A DNA stretch of 31,847 nucleotides, taken from JAVBUP01 sp031555175 (lineage in GTDB: Bacteria; Bacillota_I; Bacilli_A; Erysipelotrichales; Coprobacillaceae). Made by a program: the position numbers and the translations under genes. The stretch is from assembly GCA_031555175.1 (NCBI GenBank), contig JAVBUP010000050.1, positions 1 to 31,847 on the forward strand, read 5' to 3'. The notes under the pieces are model-generated. The model had not been told where the DNA came from. It worked only from the letters and a program-made list of their open reading frames with translations, and did not search any database. Positions 14,679 to 22,471 of the stretch are shown here, one piece after another; the stretch's first letter is position 1; each line of letters opens with the position of its first letter.

Positions 14679-15734
14679 ATGGAAAGATTTAAAACGAATT
14701 TGTTTAACAAACTATTAATAATATTAGTATTATTATTTATTTTAATATTGTTTTTATTTATAGCCTCATGGGTAGGATTATTCAGCTTTATTTCTTTACT
14801 AATAAAAGCTATTTTACCATTATTAACAGGAGTTTTTATTAGTTTCTTATTAGAACCAATTATTGAGTATTTTGATAATAATGTAAGAAATAGAACAATG
14901 GTAGTAACAATTGTATATTTACTATTTATGATAATTTTGTTTTTATTAGGAAAAATGTTATTACCATCAATCATAAGCCAAATATTAGATTTTATTAAGC
15001 AATTACCAAGTTTTATTGATGATATTACTTCAGGATTACCTGATAGTATTATGTATGTACTAGATATGTTTAAAGTAGAGCAACAATTATCATTGTTGTT
15101 TGAACATATGATTAGCTCAAGTTGGTCATCATTATCTGGCTTCTTTGATGCTTTTACTAGTTTATCGATAGGTGTCGGATCCGCGTATTTCATTTCGTTG
15201 GATTTTAAAGGACTAAAAAGAATGTTTTACCGTATTCCGCCTAAAAAATATCGCCGTGATTTTAGAGAATTATCACAAAAATTTGGGAATGTCACATTCT
15301 ACTTTCTATCAGGAATGCTATTAGATTCAGTTATTATGTTTATCATGACAGCAGTTGCGCTATATTGCATAAACTTCGAATATCCATTAGTATTTGCATT
15401 AATTATGGCATTAACGAATTTGATTCCTTATATTGGACCATATTTAGGGCAAATCCCAATTATTGTAGCTGGTTTTACCATGAGTCATACAATAGGTATC
15501 CAATCAACTGTAATAGCATTTGTTGCTCAATATATTGAGTCTACTTATGTGCAACCAATAATTCTAAGAAATGTCATCGATTTACACCCTGTGACAGGAA
15601 TTATTGCAGTATCAGTATTTGGTGCAATGTTTGGAATTCCGGGAATGGTATTATCGCCGATCTTAGCGACATACATTCGCATTGTATATCTGCATTTCAA
15701 TCCCGAAAAAGTCAAGCAAATATCTAGCAAATAG
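14679..15734 (+). CDS. AI-2E family transporter (YrrI-like permease)
   Basis: A 351-aa polytopic membrane protein of PF01594. Members export small solutes; only some have any link to autoinducer-2, so the substrate is open. Seen here: two N-terminal membrane segments (about 10-55), one near 70-92, a soluble helical central region (100-160), and a C-terminal bundle with the family signatures LTNLIPYIGPYLGQIP (246-261), YVQPIILRN and HPVTGIIAVSVFGAMFGIPG. The start ATG follows GGTGAT. In Bacillus yrrI precedes alaS; here a decayed ATPase gene follows instead. Confidence 0.92.
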   Translation: MERFKTNLFNKLLIILVLLFILILFLFIASWVGLFSFISLLIKAILPLLTGVFISFLLEPIIEYFDNNVRNRTMVVTIVYLLFMIILFLLGKMLLPSIISQILDFIKQLPSFIDDITSGLPDSIMYVLDMFKVEQQLSLLFEHMISSSWSSLSGFFDAFTSLSIGVGSAYFISLDFKGLKRMFYRIPPKKYRRDFRELSQKFGNVTFYFLSGMLLDSVIMFIMTAVALYCINFEYPLVFALIMALTNLIPYIGPYLGQIPIIVAGFTMSHTIGIQSTVIAFVAQYIESTYVQPIILRNVIDLHPVTGIIAVSVFGAMFGIPGMVLSPILATYIRIVYLHFNPEKVKQISSK

Positions 15735-15749
15735 GTGTTTGTTTTTTTT
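15726..15749 (+). terminator. Terminator of the AI-2E permease gene
   Basis: AGCAAA (15726-15731) pairs with TTTGTT (15738-15743), with one G-T pair, followed by a run of eight T residues to 15749. The stem is weak but the T run is strong. Confidence 0.5.
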
Positions 15750-15812
15750 GATTTTTGACTTAAATCGTATTGCATTTTTAAACATACACTGGTTTATTAA
15801 GAGCATATTTTA

Positions 15813-15821
15813 TGCTATAAT
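15813..15821 (+). promoter_or_regulatory. Surviving promoter of the decayed ATPase gene
   Basis: TGCTATAAT: perfect TATAAT (15816-15821) with TG extension, 20 bases before the old ATG. An intact promoter in front of a broken gene suggests the decay is fairly recent or that the RNA is still made. Confidence 0.45.
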
Positions 15822-15841
15822 AAGTTTGGAAAGTGATGTCG

Positions 15842-16237
15842 ATGAGAGAACGAAAAGAATGTCAGGCAACACTAAAATCTTGAAAAGATGAGCTCGTAAT
15901 TAGAGTTATTACTGGTATCCATCAATGTAGTAAATCAACACTTCTTAATCAATAATAGTTGTGGTTATAAAATAATGGAATTTAATAAGATCAAATTATT
16001 ACCGTCTACTTTAAAAATATAAAAACGATGATCTGTTTAATTACAAAAAGAATTGTACGATTATTTTATGGGATACCTGAGATGTATTTAAAAAGTTCCT
16101 TTTATTGAATAAATGCTAGACATGACCACTTGAAAATGTAAGGGAAATTATAAAAAAGTTGTACTTATCGCAGATTTGATTACGTTTGAAATTATGATGG
16201 AAATTTACTGGATTGGCAGTTAGAAAAATACGAATAA
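15842..16237 (+). pseudogene. Decayed AAA_14/DUF4143-type ATPase
   Basis: From the ATG at 15842 the frame reads MRERKECQATLKS, stop (TGA 15881-15883, probably a former Trp), then KDELVIRVITGIHQC and SKSTLLNQ before two more stops. This matches the N-terminus and P-loop of the common AAA_14 ATPases with a C-terminal DUF4143; the P-loop glycine before Lys is now Ser. Further pieces appear in shifted frames: DQIITVYFKN near 15979-16010 and NDDLFNYKKN near 16023-16053. Near the end are YKKVVLIADLITFE and, in another frame, NYDGNLLDWQLEKYE to the stop at 16235-16237, like the family's C-terminus. The intact gene would be about 1.2 kb, so most of the middle is deleted. Confidence 0.7.
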
Positions 16238-16291
16238 AATTCTATGAAGCAATTAAATAATAGTAATAAGAATTAAAAAAGGGAGGTTATT

Positions 16292-17026
16292 ATGGCAAGC
16301 AGAAGAGAGAACAAAGAAAAATCAGTAATGTCAATTGTTATTGTTATAGCATTAATTTTTGCTTTTCAGCTATTTGCGAGTGACTTTGGTGGATTCGTTG
16401 CTGGAATGTTTGATTATTCTCCTATAGATAAAGACAATACTTTTGCGTGGATATCTATTCATCATATAATTCAAATGATAATAGCATTATTACTAATTAG
16501 ATATTTTCATAAAAAACATGGGGTTAATTTTCATTTACAGCCTAAACTAAATCGGTTAGGTGTGAAGTATGTAATCATTTTTTCTGTCGTTATTTTTTGC
16601 TACGTAATAATCTCCTACGTAGTGGGATATATGTTAAATATTATCGCACCTTACGAATTCCAATTGAATAGTAGAAATGTATTAGGAACATTAGGTTTCC
16701 AACTTCTACTATCTGGGCCATCTGAGGAAATCTTATTTAGAGCTTTGCCAATAACAATAATTGGCAAATATGTTGCTGATAGAAAAAACAAAAATGCTAT
16801 ATTGATTTTTATAGCAGCCATATTGTTCTCTCTTGCACATATCAATTGGAGCATGAATCCATTTATACTGTCATTCTCTTGGTATCAGTTAGCGTATGCA
16901 TTTGTATTAGGAATAGCATATGGGATAGCATATATAAAGACCAAGAGTATTTTCCCGGCTATGATTATGCATAGCTTAAGCAATGTCTTTATGGTTGCTG
17001 CAGGGTATATTATTGCGGTTGTATAG
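16292..17026 (+). CDS. CPBP family intramembrane metalloprotease
   Basis: A 244-aa membrane protein of PF02517 (CAAX protease and bacteriocin-processing type). The catalytic motifs are present: EEILFR with E145, E146 and R150; FSLAH with H183; and the final H227-xxx-N231 (HSLSN). About seven hydrophobic segments are seen, including a signal-anchor-like first helix (12-30). The family includes eukaryotic Rce1, bacteriocin immunity proteins and SpdC/Abi proteins; substrate here is unknown. The start follows GGGAGG. It stands alone between a pseudogene and nagA, with no bacteriocin gene next to it. Confidence 0.9.
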   Translation: MASRRENKEKSVMSIVIVIALIFAFQLFASDFGGFVAGMFDYSPIDKDNTFAWISIHHIIQMIIALLLIRYFHKKHGVNFHLQPKLNRLGVKYVIIFSVVIFCYVIISYVVGYMLNIIAPYEFQLNSRNVLGTLGFQLLLSGPSEEILFRALPITIIGKYVADRKNKNAILIFIAAILFSLAHINWSMNPFILSFSWYQLAYAFVLGIAYGIAYIKTKSIFPAMIMHSLSNVFMVAAGYIIAVV

Positions 17027-17145
17027 GTTGATAGTTGCTGTTTATCGAATAAAATATGTGAGTATTATAAATAGGAACATTATTTGAACTATAATATTCA
17101 GAATTTTAGTATTTTTCTTTCTTTGTTATGTTTTAATTGGAGATA

Positions 17146-17154
17146 TGCTATAAT
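17146..17154 (+). promoter_or_regulatory. Extended -10 promoter of nagA
   Basis: TGCTATAAT with TATAAT at 17149-17154 and the TG extension at 17146-17147. No good -35 at standard spacing. It lies 19 bases before the nagA start. Confidence 0.6.
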
Positions 17155-17173
17155 CATTAATGGAGGTATAAAC

Positions 17174-18310
17174 ATGAAAACTTGTATTGTAAATGGGAAA
17201 GTAATTCTAAAAGATGGAGTTGTTGAAAAGAAAATTGTAATTGAAGATGGGAAAATTATAAATATTACTGATGAACGTATTGATGGTGGCGACTATAATG
17301 TGGTTGATGCTGCTGGTTATTATGTTTCACCTGGATTTATCGACATGCATATCCATGGTAGAAATGGTAGTGATGCAATGTATGCAAACTTTGATGATTT
17401 GAACAATATCTCTTGTTCGATCGCTAAACAAGGTACTACATCATTTCTACCAACTACGATAACACAATCATTTGATAATATTCATGCGGCCGTTAAAAAT
17501 ATGTCAGATAATAAAGACAAAGTAATGGGTGCTAAAATTATTGGGGCTCATTTAGAAGGTCCATTCTTTAATGTAAAATACAAAGGTGCACAACCTGAAG
17601 AATATTGCATTAACCCATCTATTGATGGGTACGAGAAAATGGTTGGTGAGTATGGTGATAATATTGCCTTAATATCATTAGCTCCTGAACTTGAGGGAAG
17701 TGAAGAAATAATTCCTTATTTAGTTAATAAAGGGGTTGTAGTATCTATGGGGCACACTGGAACTACATATGCTCAAGCCAAAAGAGGTGCTGAATTAGGG
17801 ATAAGTCATGCGACACATGTTTATAATGCAATGACACCATTAAATCATCGCGAACCTGGTGCTGTAGGCGCAGCCTTTGATTTTGATGACATATATGCGG
17901 AATTAATACTTGATGGAATTCACGTTAGTTTTCCAGCTGCTAGAGCGTTATTGAAGTGTAAAGGATTAGATAAAGTTGTATTAGTAACTGATTGCTTAGA
18001 ATCAGGGGGATTACCAGATGGTGAATATCAACTGGGTGGACAAAAAATCTCTGTTGTTAAGGGTGCTTGTTATTTAGAAAGTGGAACTTTAGCTGGTAGT
18101 ACGATTGGAATGAATAAAGCGGTTTATAATGCTTGGAAGAATTTAAACATTGAATTATACCAAGCAGTTAATCTGGCTTCTTTGAATCCAGCTAATAATT
18201 TAAAGAGAAATGATATTGGTGAGATTGCTATTGGTAAATGTGCTGATATCATCTTCTTTGATGATAATTTAGATGTTAAAAAAGTAATGATTAACGGGAA
18301 GGAAGTATAA
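17174..18310 (+). CDS. nagA: N-acetylglucosamine-6-phosphate deacetylase
   Basis: Converts GlcNAc-6-P to glucosamine-6-P plus acetate in amino-sugar and cell-wall recycling. An amidohydrolase of 378 aa, the usual length. Metal and substrate residues are visible: H59-x-H61 (DMHIHG), E128 (HLEGPFF), H194 (MGHTG), H215 (THVYNAMTPLNHREPG), H250 (LDGIHV) and the catalytic D273 (VTDCLE). The start is ATG 17174 with GGAGG 7 bases upstream; an open frame extends 30 codons further but spans the promoter. nagB is not adjacent. An epimerase gene follows after 2 bases. Confidence 0.97.
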   Translation: MKTCIVNGKVILKDGVVEKKIVIEDGKIINITDERIDGGDYNVVDAAGYYVSPGFIDMHIHGRNGSDAMYANFDDLNNISCSIAKQGTTSFLPTTITQSFDNIHAAVKNMSDNKDKVMGAKIIGAHLEGPFFNVKYKGAQPEEYCINPSIDGYEKMVGEYGDNIALISLAPELEGSEEIIPYLVNKGVVVSMGHTGTTYAQAKRGAELGISHATHVYNAMTPLNHREPGAVGAAFDFDDIYAELILDGIHVSFPAARALLKCKGLDKVVLVTDCLESGGLPDGEYQLGGQKISVVKGACYLESGTLAGSTIGMNKAVYNAWKNLNIELYQAVNLASLNPANNLKRNDIGEIAIGKCADIIFFDDNLDVKKVMINGKEV

Positions 18311-18312
18311 GG

Positions 18313-19191
18313 ATGATTATATTAGAAAATGAAGAGTTGATAGTAGAATTAGCGGCTAAGGGTGCAGAGATTATTTCTATAGTTGGTAAAAAAGATGGCA
18401 TGAACTATATGTGGAAACGTGATAAATCATTATGGGCTAATAGTGCTCCAACACTTTTTCCGATGGTTGGACGTGTTAAAAATAATCAATATCGCGTTGA
18501 TGGGAAAATTTACGAATTAACTAGCCATGGCTTTGCTAGACATACCGAGTTTGATATTGTGGAGTCATCAGCTACTAGATGTGTGATGTCATTATCTGCA
18601 AACGAGGCAACTTTAGCGGTTTATCCATATTTATTTAAACTAGATGTAGTATTCACTCTAGATGGCTCTAGTTTAAAAGTAGAAACTGTTGTGACAAATA
18701 CTGATAACAAAGAAATATATTTTGGTATTGGCGGACACCCTGCATTTGCTTGCCCAATGTTTGAAGATGAATCATCTAATGATTATTACTTAGAGTTCAA
18801 CGAATTTGAGACAAAGGATAGAAAGACAATTGATGAAACTGATGGATTATTTACACATAAAGTTATCCCATTTTTAGATAATGAAAAACGCTTCTTCTTA
18901 CGCCAAGAATTATTCTTGGATGATGCTATTATTATTGAAGAACCAAAATCTAATTCTATAGCTTTGAAATCTTTAAATCATAATAAACAAGTAATTATGG
19001 AGTTTAATAATTATAATCATTATGGAATATGGGCTAGTCACCATGTTGGTGGACTTATTGCTTTAGAACCATGGGTTGGGCATGGTGATTATCAAGATTT
19101 TGATGGTGAATGGAAAGATAAAGCTGGAATTAAAGCTTTAGATATTAATAAGACATTTGCTTGTGATCATACAATTAAGATTATTCAATAA
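18313..19191 (+). CDS. Aldose 1-epimerase family protein (LacX-like)
   Basis: A 292-aa galactose-mutarotase-fold protein (PF01263). It should interconvert alpha and beta anomers of a sugar or sugar phosphate. Visible conserved residues: SHGFAR with H72, GHPAF with H142 (acid), and LEPW with E252 (base). The sequence fits the LacX-type subgroup rather than true GalM, so the sugar is unknown. It is coupled to nagA (2-base gap), which suggests a role with amino sugars. A UUCG-capped terminator ends the pair. Confidence 0.92.
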   Translation: MIILENEELIVELAAKGAEIISIVGKKDGMNYMWKRDKSLWANSAPTLFPMVGRVKNNQYRVDGKIYELTSHGFARHTEFDIVESSATRCVMSLSANEATLAVYPYLFKLDVVFTLDGSSLKVETVVTNTDNKEIYFGIGGHPAFACPMFEDESSNDYYLEFNEFETKDRKTIDETDGLFTHKVIPFLDNEKRFFLRQELFLDDAIIIEEPKSNSIALKSLNHNKQVIMEFNNYNHYGIWASHHVGGLIALEPWVGHGDYQDFDGEWKDKAGIKALDINKTFACDHTIKIIQ

Positions 19192-19211
19192 ACACGTTTC
19201 GACGTGTTTTT
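19190..19211 (+). terminator. Terminator of nagA-epimerase operon
   Basis: AAACACGT (19190-19197) pairs perfectly with ACGTGTTT (19202-19209) around the stable tetraloop TTCG, with T residues after. It overlaps the stop codon. Confidence 0.9.
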
Positions 19212-19228
19212 CTTTATTGTTATTTTAT

Positions 19229-19234
19229 TATAAT
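19229..19234 (+). promoter_or_regulatory. -10 box ahead of the Cse60-like gene
   Basis: A perfect TATAAT, 12 bases before the ATG and just after a terminator. The -35 region is T-rich without a clear match. Confidence 0.4.
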
Positions 19235-19246
19235 AGTGGTGATTAA

Positions 19247-19435
19247 ATGAAAGTTAAAATAATTGATGCTGAGCATGAACTTGATTTGGAAGATAGTATT
19301 AATGATTTTGTAAAAGATAAAGAAATTATTGATATAAAATATCAATTACATAGTGTTCTTAATCAAGATCAAGAGATTGAATATAGTTACAGTGCACTGA
19401 TTATGTATAAGTTTGAGAATAAAAACATTAAATAA
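19247..19435 (+). CDS. Small Cse60-like protein
   Basis: A 62-aa acidic soluble protein: MKVKIIDAEHELDLEDSIN at the start, then DFVKDKEIIDIKYQLH and an aromatic-rich end (YSYSALIMYKF). This matches my memory of the Cse60 family (PF10957), small proteins first seen as sigma-E-dependent sporulation proteins in Bacillus but also found in non-sporulating relatives. Start ATG with GGTG about 8 bases upstream. A DUF1540 gene follows. The exact role is unknown. Confidence 0.7.
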   Translation: MKVKIIDAEHELDLEDSINDFVKDKEIIDIKYQLHSVLNQDQEIEYSYSALIMYKFENKNIK

Positions 19436-19462
19436 TCAAATAATATACATGAGGTGAAATAT

Positions 19463-19618
19463 ATGAATCGTCAAGTAAAATGTAAGGTAGAAAGTTGTCA
19501 TTATTATAGTACTGGTAACTGTGAGGCAAGAGAAATCATGGTTAACAATGATGGATTGCAAAAGGCTTCAACTAGTAGAGAAACTATTTGTGAAACATTT
19601 AAACCTAAGTCTTACTAA
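19463..19618 (+). CDS. DUF1540 cysteine-rich small protein
   Basis: A 51-aa protein with four cysteines, C7, C12, C20 and C43, in the DUF1540 pattern (C-x4-C-x7-C-A-x-x-I ... C-x-T-F). The spacing suggests a single metal site, probably zinc. Start ATG with GAGGTG about 6 bases upstream. It follows the Cse60-like gene by 27 bases and is ended by a terminator, so the two make a short operon. Function is unknown; the family is widespread in Clostridia and some Bacilli. Confidence 0.85.
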   Translation: MNRQVKCKVESCHYYSTGNCEAREIMVNNDGLQKASTSRETICETFKPKSY

Positions 19619-19640
19619 GCTTATTAATAATAAGCTTTTT
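19617..19640 (+). terminator. Terminator of the Cse60-DUF1540 operon
   Basis: AAGCTTATT (19617-19625) pairs with AATAAGCTT (19629-19637), then T residues. The stem overlaps the stop codon. Confidence 0.88.
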
Positions 19641-19687
19641 GTTTATTTTGTGTTAGATTTATGAGATAATAGCAATGGTGATATAAA

Positions 19688-20245
19688 ATGAAAAAGATAT
19701 TAATTTGTTTGTTATGTTTAGGATTACTGACTGGATGTAACTCAGATGAAGTGGGTACTAAAGAATTAGAAACTTACTATAGTTATGTAGAAAAAACATT
19801 ACAAACTCAAACAGTTCAAAATAAGAGCAATTATTATGATATAAAACTGACAATGAATAAATTGGAAAATGGGACATACCGTTTTGATGTTATAATTGAT
19901 AATCCTAAAGTTGCAATGCAAAATATTGAGGCGGTTGTTGTAGTTAATGGAGTGAATTATCAAACAGGAGAGTTTGTATTTCCTACACTAGGTGTTTTGG
20001 AATCTAGTAAATATAATATGACACCAAATCAAGTTAATAAATCTAAAGGTTATTATAAAGGTGTAGATTTATCAGGTATTACTGATAATGATCATATTGA
20101 TGTTAGAGTATTTGTTAAGTTTAAAAAAGAAAGTGATGCTTTGGTAGTAGAGGAATACATAGAATTATCTGCCATCTACGTTGAGCCTGAAATCATTGAT
20201 GATAATGCTGATACTTCAGATACACCGGAAGAAGCAGTAGAATAA
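19688..20245 (+). CDS. Lipoprotein of unknown function
   Basis: A 185-aa exported lipoprotein: signal MKKILICLLCLGLLTGC with lipobox LLTGC and lipid-attached C17. The mature part looks all-beta (alternating strands such as YRFDVIIDNP and IDVRVFVKF) and ends in an acidic, disordered tail. No family recognised. Its stop overlaps the start of rsuA (TAATG), so expression is coupled to a ribosome-modifying enzyme and to coaX, an unusual place for a lipoprotein. Confidence 0.85.
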   Translation: MKKILICLLCLGLLTGCNSDEVGTKELETYYSYVEKTLQTQTVQNKSNYYDIKLTMNKLENGTYRFDVIIDNPKVAMQNIEAVVVVNGVNYQTGEFVFPTLGVLESSKYNMTPNQVNKSKGYYKGVDLSGITDNDHIDVRVFVKFKKESDALVVEEYIELSAIYVEPEIIDDNADTSDTPEEAVE

Positions 20246-20982
20246 TGATTGGTTTACGTTTAGATAAGCTCTTAGCGCATAGTGGTTATGGCACTAGAAA
20301 AGAAGTCAAAACCCTTATTCGTAAGGGTTTTGTTACGGTAGATGGGATAATTATTCGTAAAGATGATTATAAAATTCGGGCAACAGATAAAGAAGTATGT
20401 GTCGATGGTGTTATTGTTAATTATAAACAATATGTCTATTTTATGCTAAATAAACCACAAGGGTATGTATCAGCCACAGAAGATAGTTATTACCCTGTAG
20501 TTACTGATCTAATTGTTGGATATGAGCATATGGATTTGTTTCCAGTGGGAAGATTGGATATTGATACAGAAGGGTTATTATTAATAACAAATGATGGGGA
20601 GCTGGCGCATCAATTGTTATCTCCAAAAAAACATGTTTCTAAGAAATACTATGCAGTTATTGATGGCGAAGTAACAAATGATGATGTTGCTATTTTTAAA
20701 CAGGGAATCAATATCGATGATTGGGTAACATTACCTGCAAATCTAGAGATATTGGATGTAAGTAATGGTAAAAGTGATATAATTGTTGAAATATATGAGG
20801 GTAAATTTCATCAAGTTAAAAGAATGTTTGAAGCAGTAGGAAAACATGTTGAATATTTACAACGCATTCAAATGAAAAATCTTAAATTAGATAAAAAACT
20901 GCTATTGGGAGATTATAGAGAATTAACAGGTGAGGAATTAAATGATTTAAAAGGGGTGAATGAGAATGATACTAGTTGCTGA
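20245..20982 (+). CDS. rsuA: 16S rRNA pseudouridine synthase, RsuA family
   Basis: Isomerises a specific uridine (U516 in E. coli 16S rRNA) to pseudouridine. A 245-aa protein with an N-terminal S4 RNA-binding domain (LRLDKLLAHSGYGTRKE, residues 4-20), then the catalytic domain with GRLDIDTEG (102-110), whose Asp105 is catalytic, and the later KFHQVKRMFEAVG motif. The start ATG overlaps the stop of the lipoprotein gene, and the 3' end overlaps coaX by 17 bases. The substrate could be another rRNA site, as in RluB/E/F paralogues, but sequence is closest to RsuA. Confidence 0.9.
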   Translation: MIGLRLDKLLAHSGYGTRKEVKTLIRKGFVTVDGIIIRKDDYKIRATDKEVCVDGVIVNYKQYVYFMLNKPQGYVSATEDSYYPVVTDLIVGYEHMDLFPVGRLDIDTEGLLLITNDGELAHQLLSPKKHVSKKYYAVIDGEVTNDDVAIFKQGINIDDWVTLPANLEILDVSNGKSDIIVEIYEGKFHQVKRMFEAVGKHVEYLQRIQMKNLKLDKKLLLGDYRELTGEELNDLKGVNENDTSC

Positions 20983-21727
20983 TATGGGTAATTCCAATAT
21001 TGTAATTGGAATCTATGAAGACGATAGGTTAATTAAAAACATTAGGACAATGACTAATCGTAATGCTACTTCTGATGAGTATTTTAGTACAATTCGACAA
21101 CTATTATTGCATAATCATGTTGATGTATCAAAAATTGACGGCTCAATTATTTCCTCAGTCGTGCCACAACTTACTCATGCTTTGCAAGAAGCATTTGTCA
21201 ATTTGTTTGGAGTAGAGCCAAAGGTTGTTGGCCCTGGTATGAAAACGGGGATAAAAATTGTAACAGATAATCCAGCTGAAGTCGGTGCGGATTTAGTAAC
21301 GGGAATCGTTGCAGCAATCAAAAAATATCCGCAGCCACTTGTTGTTGTGGATGTAGGAACTGCAACTAAGTTTTGTGTAGCTAAAAATGATGCATTTATA
21401 GGATGCATTATTTATCCAGGGGTGAAGGTAGCAAGTGATGCACTAAGTAAAATTGCTAGCCAATTACCATATATAAGTTTAGAAAGACCAGAGAAAGTCA
21501 TTGGTACGAATACGATCAAATGCATGCAATCTGGTGTTATTTATGGAAACGCAAGTGTTATTGATGGGTTAGTAGAAAGAATTGAAGAAGAGTTAAATGA
21601 AGAAGTATCAGTAATTTTAACAGGTGGTTATACGAAAGTATTAGCCCCAGCTTGTAAGACAAAACTAATTATCGATGAAGATTTATTATTAGATGGTCTT
21701 TACGAGTTATATAAGAAAAATATTTAA
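20966..21727 (+). CDS. coaX: Type III pantothenate kinase
   Basis: Phosphorylates pantothenate, the first committed step to coenzyme A; the type III enzyme is insensitive to CoA feedback. It is 253 aa and belongs to the ASKHA fold. Motifs: ADMGNSN (5-11, phosphate 1), GADLV (107-111) with the catalytic Asp, DVGTATK (129-135, phosphate 2), and the GCIIYPGVK and GVIYG segments. ATG 20966 is chosen with AAGGGGTG 7 bases upstream; an ATG two codons earlier is too close to it. It overlaps rsuA. The following membrane protein is probably the pantothenate transporter. Confidence 0.95.
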   Translation: MILVADMGNSNIVIGIYEDDRLIKNIRTMTNRNATSDEYFSTIRQLLLHNHVDVSKIDGSIISSVVPQLTHALQEAFVNLFGVEPKVVGPGMKTGIKIVTDNPAEVGADLVTGIVAAIKKYPQPLVVVDVGTATKFCVAKNDAFIGCIIYPGVKVASDALSKIASQLPYISLERPEKVIGTNTIKCMQSGVIYGNASVIDGLVERIEEELNEEVSVILTGGYTKVLAPACKTKLIIDEDLLLDGLYELYKKNI

Positions 21728-21770
21728 TTAAGAAAGGCACTATACTTAATTGATAGTAGCGAATAGAAAA

Positions 21771-22340
21771 ATGAATAAAAAAATAAATGATATAGCATTA
21801 AATGGGATTTTTATTGCGATACTGGTAATCATGGGAATGGTACCTAACCTTGGAATTATTCAAGTCGGGGCTGTATCCATAACAATCATGCATATACCAG
21901 TCATAGTTATTGCCTTGGTTAAAGGCTATAAGTCTGGTTTTATAGCTGGTTTAGCATTTGGCTTATTAAGTTTCTTTGTAGCATTGCAAAGAGCCGCTAC
22001 ACCAGTGGATATTCTATTTCAAAATCCGCTTGTTTCTGTAGTACCACGTATGTTATTCCCACTTGTGGGGGTATGGTTGTACAGTAAATTGAGCGGAGTA
22101 TTGAGAAATGATAGACTTAATATTGGAATAAGTAGTTTCTTAATGAGTTTCATTCATACGATATTGGTATTGACAATATTATATTTGGTTGATGCTCCAA
22201 CAGTATTTGGGGTAGACGCAGCTAATTTTAATAATGTAATGACATTGATTATATCTATATTCACAGTTAATGCAGTTTTTGAGGCTACGACTGCTGTATT
22301 AATCAGTATACCGGTAGTGAGAGCATTAAAAAGATATTAG
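21771..22340 (+). CDS. ECF transporter S component, probably pantothenate (PanT-like)
   Basis: A 189-aa hydrophobic protein with about six membrane segments in the ECF S-component pattern (PF12822). Typical stretches are the first helix GIFIAILVIMGMVPNLG, then ITIMHIPVIVIALVKGYKSG and NPLVSVVPRMLFPLVG. S components bind a vitamin and share a common ECF energising module, which is not encoded here. Position right after coaX suggests pantothenate. The start is uncertain: ATG 21771 lacks a good ribosome binding site, while TTG 21750 lies 12 bases after AAAGG. A terminator follows. Confidence 0.85.
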   Translation: MNKKINDIALNGIFIAILVIMGMVPNLGIIQVGAVSITIMHIPVIVIALVKGYKSGFIAGLAFGLLSFFVALQRAATPVDILFQNPLVSVVPRMLFPLVGVWLYSKLSGVLRNDRLNIGISSFLMSFIHTILVLTILYLVDAPTVFGVDAANFNNVMTLIISIFTVNAVFEATTAVLISIPVVRALKRY

Positions 22341-22363
22341 TTAACAGTATAAATAGAAATACG

Positions 22364-22393
22364 CTAACCACAGATTGCTTGGTTAGTTTTTTT
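22364..22393 (+). terminator. Terminator of the lipoprotein-rsuA-coaX-PanT operon
   Basis: CTAACCA (22364-22370) pairs with TGGTTAG (22380-22386), 9-base loop, then seven T residues. Confidence 0.88.
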
Positions 22394-22405
22394 ATGATGT
22401 TATTG

Positions 22406-22434
22406 TTGACATAACAGTAACAAGTTACTATACC
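22406..22434 (+). promoter_or_regulatory. Promoter of the marR operon
   Basis: Perfect -35 TTGACA (22406-22411), 17-base spacer, -10 TATACC (22429-22434). An operator palindrome fills the spacer. Confidence 0.7.
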
Positions 22435-22454
22435 ATATGTAGTAACTTGTTACT
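22416..22454 (+). promoter_or_regulatory. Double palindromic operator for the MarR regulator
   Basis: Two 14-base palindromes, AGTAACAAGTTACT (22416-22429) and AGTAACTTGTTACT (22441-22454), 25 bases centre to centre. Each is AGTAAC-NN-GTTACT, and the second is the exact reverse complement of the first. The first lies between -35 and -10, the second across the start of the transcript just ahead of the ribosome binding site. This is the arrangement expected for autorepression by a dimeric winged-helix protein. Confidence 0.85.
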
Positions 22455-22471
22455 TAAAAGGAGGAGTGTTT

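Noticed and set aside
14588..15193. A 201-codon open frame on the minus strand opposite the AI-2E permease gene
   Set aside because: Rich in Asn, Ile and Ser as expected from antisense reading of an AT-rich membrane gene; no homology recognised and no upstream signals.
15682..15891. A 69-codon plus-strand frame spanning the end of the AI-2E gene
   Set aside because: It crosses a terminator and a promoter and overlaps two better explained frames.
16292..17026. CPBP protease as part of a bacteriocin maturation or immunity cluster
   Set aside because: No peptide precursor, ABC exporter or regulator lies beside it; family membership alone does not support this.
17084..17173. Upstream start giving a 30-residue longer NagA
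   Set aside because: The extension runs through the TATAAT promoter; ATG 17174 has an ideal GGAGG and fits the family length.
22364..22454. CRISPR-like or mobile repeat around the palindromes
   Set aside because: Only two copies, both within one promoter; they are better explained as regulator binding sites next to an ordinary terminator.
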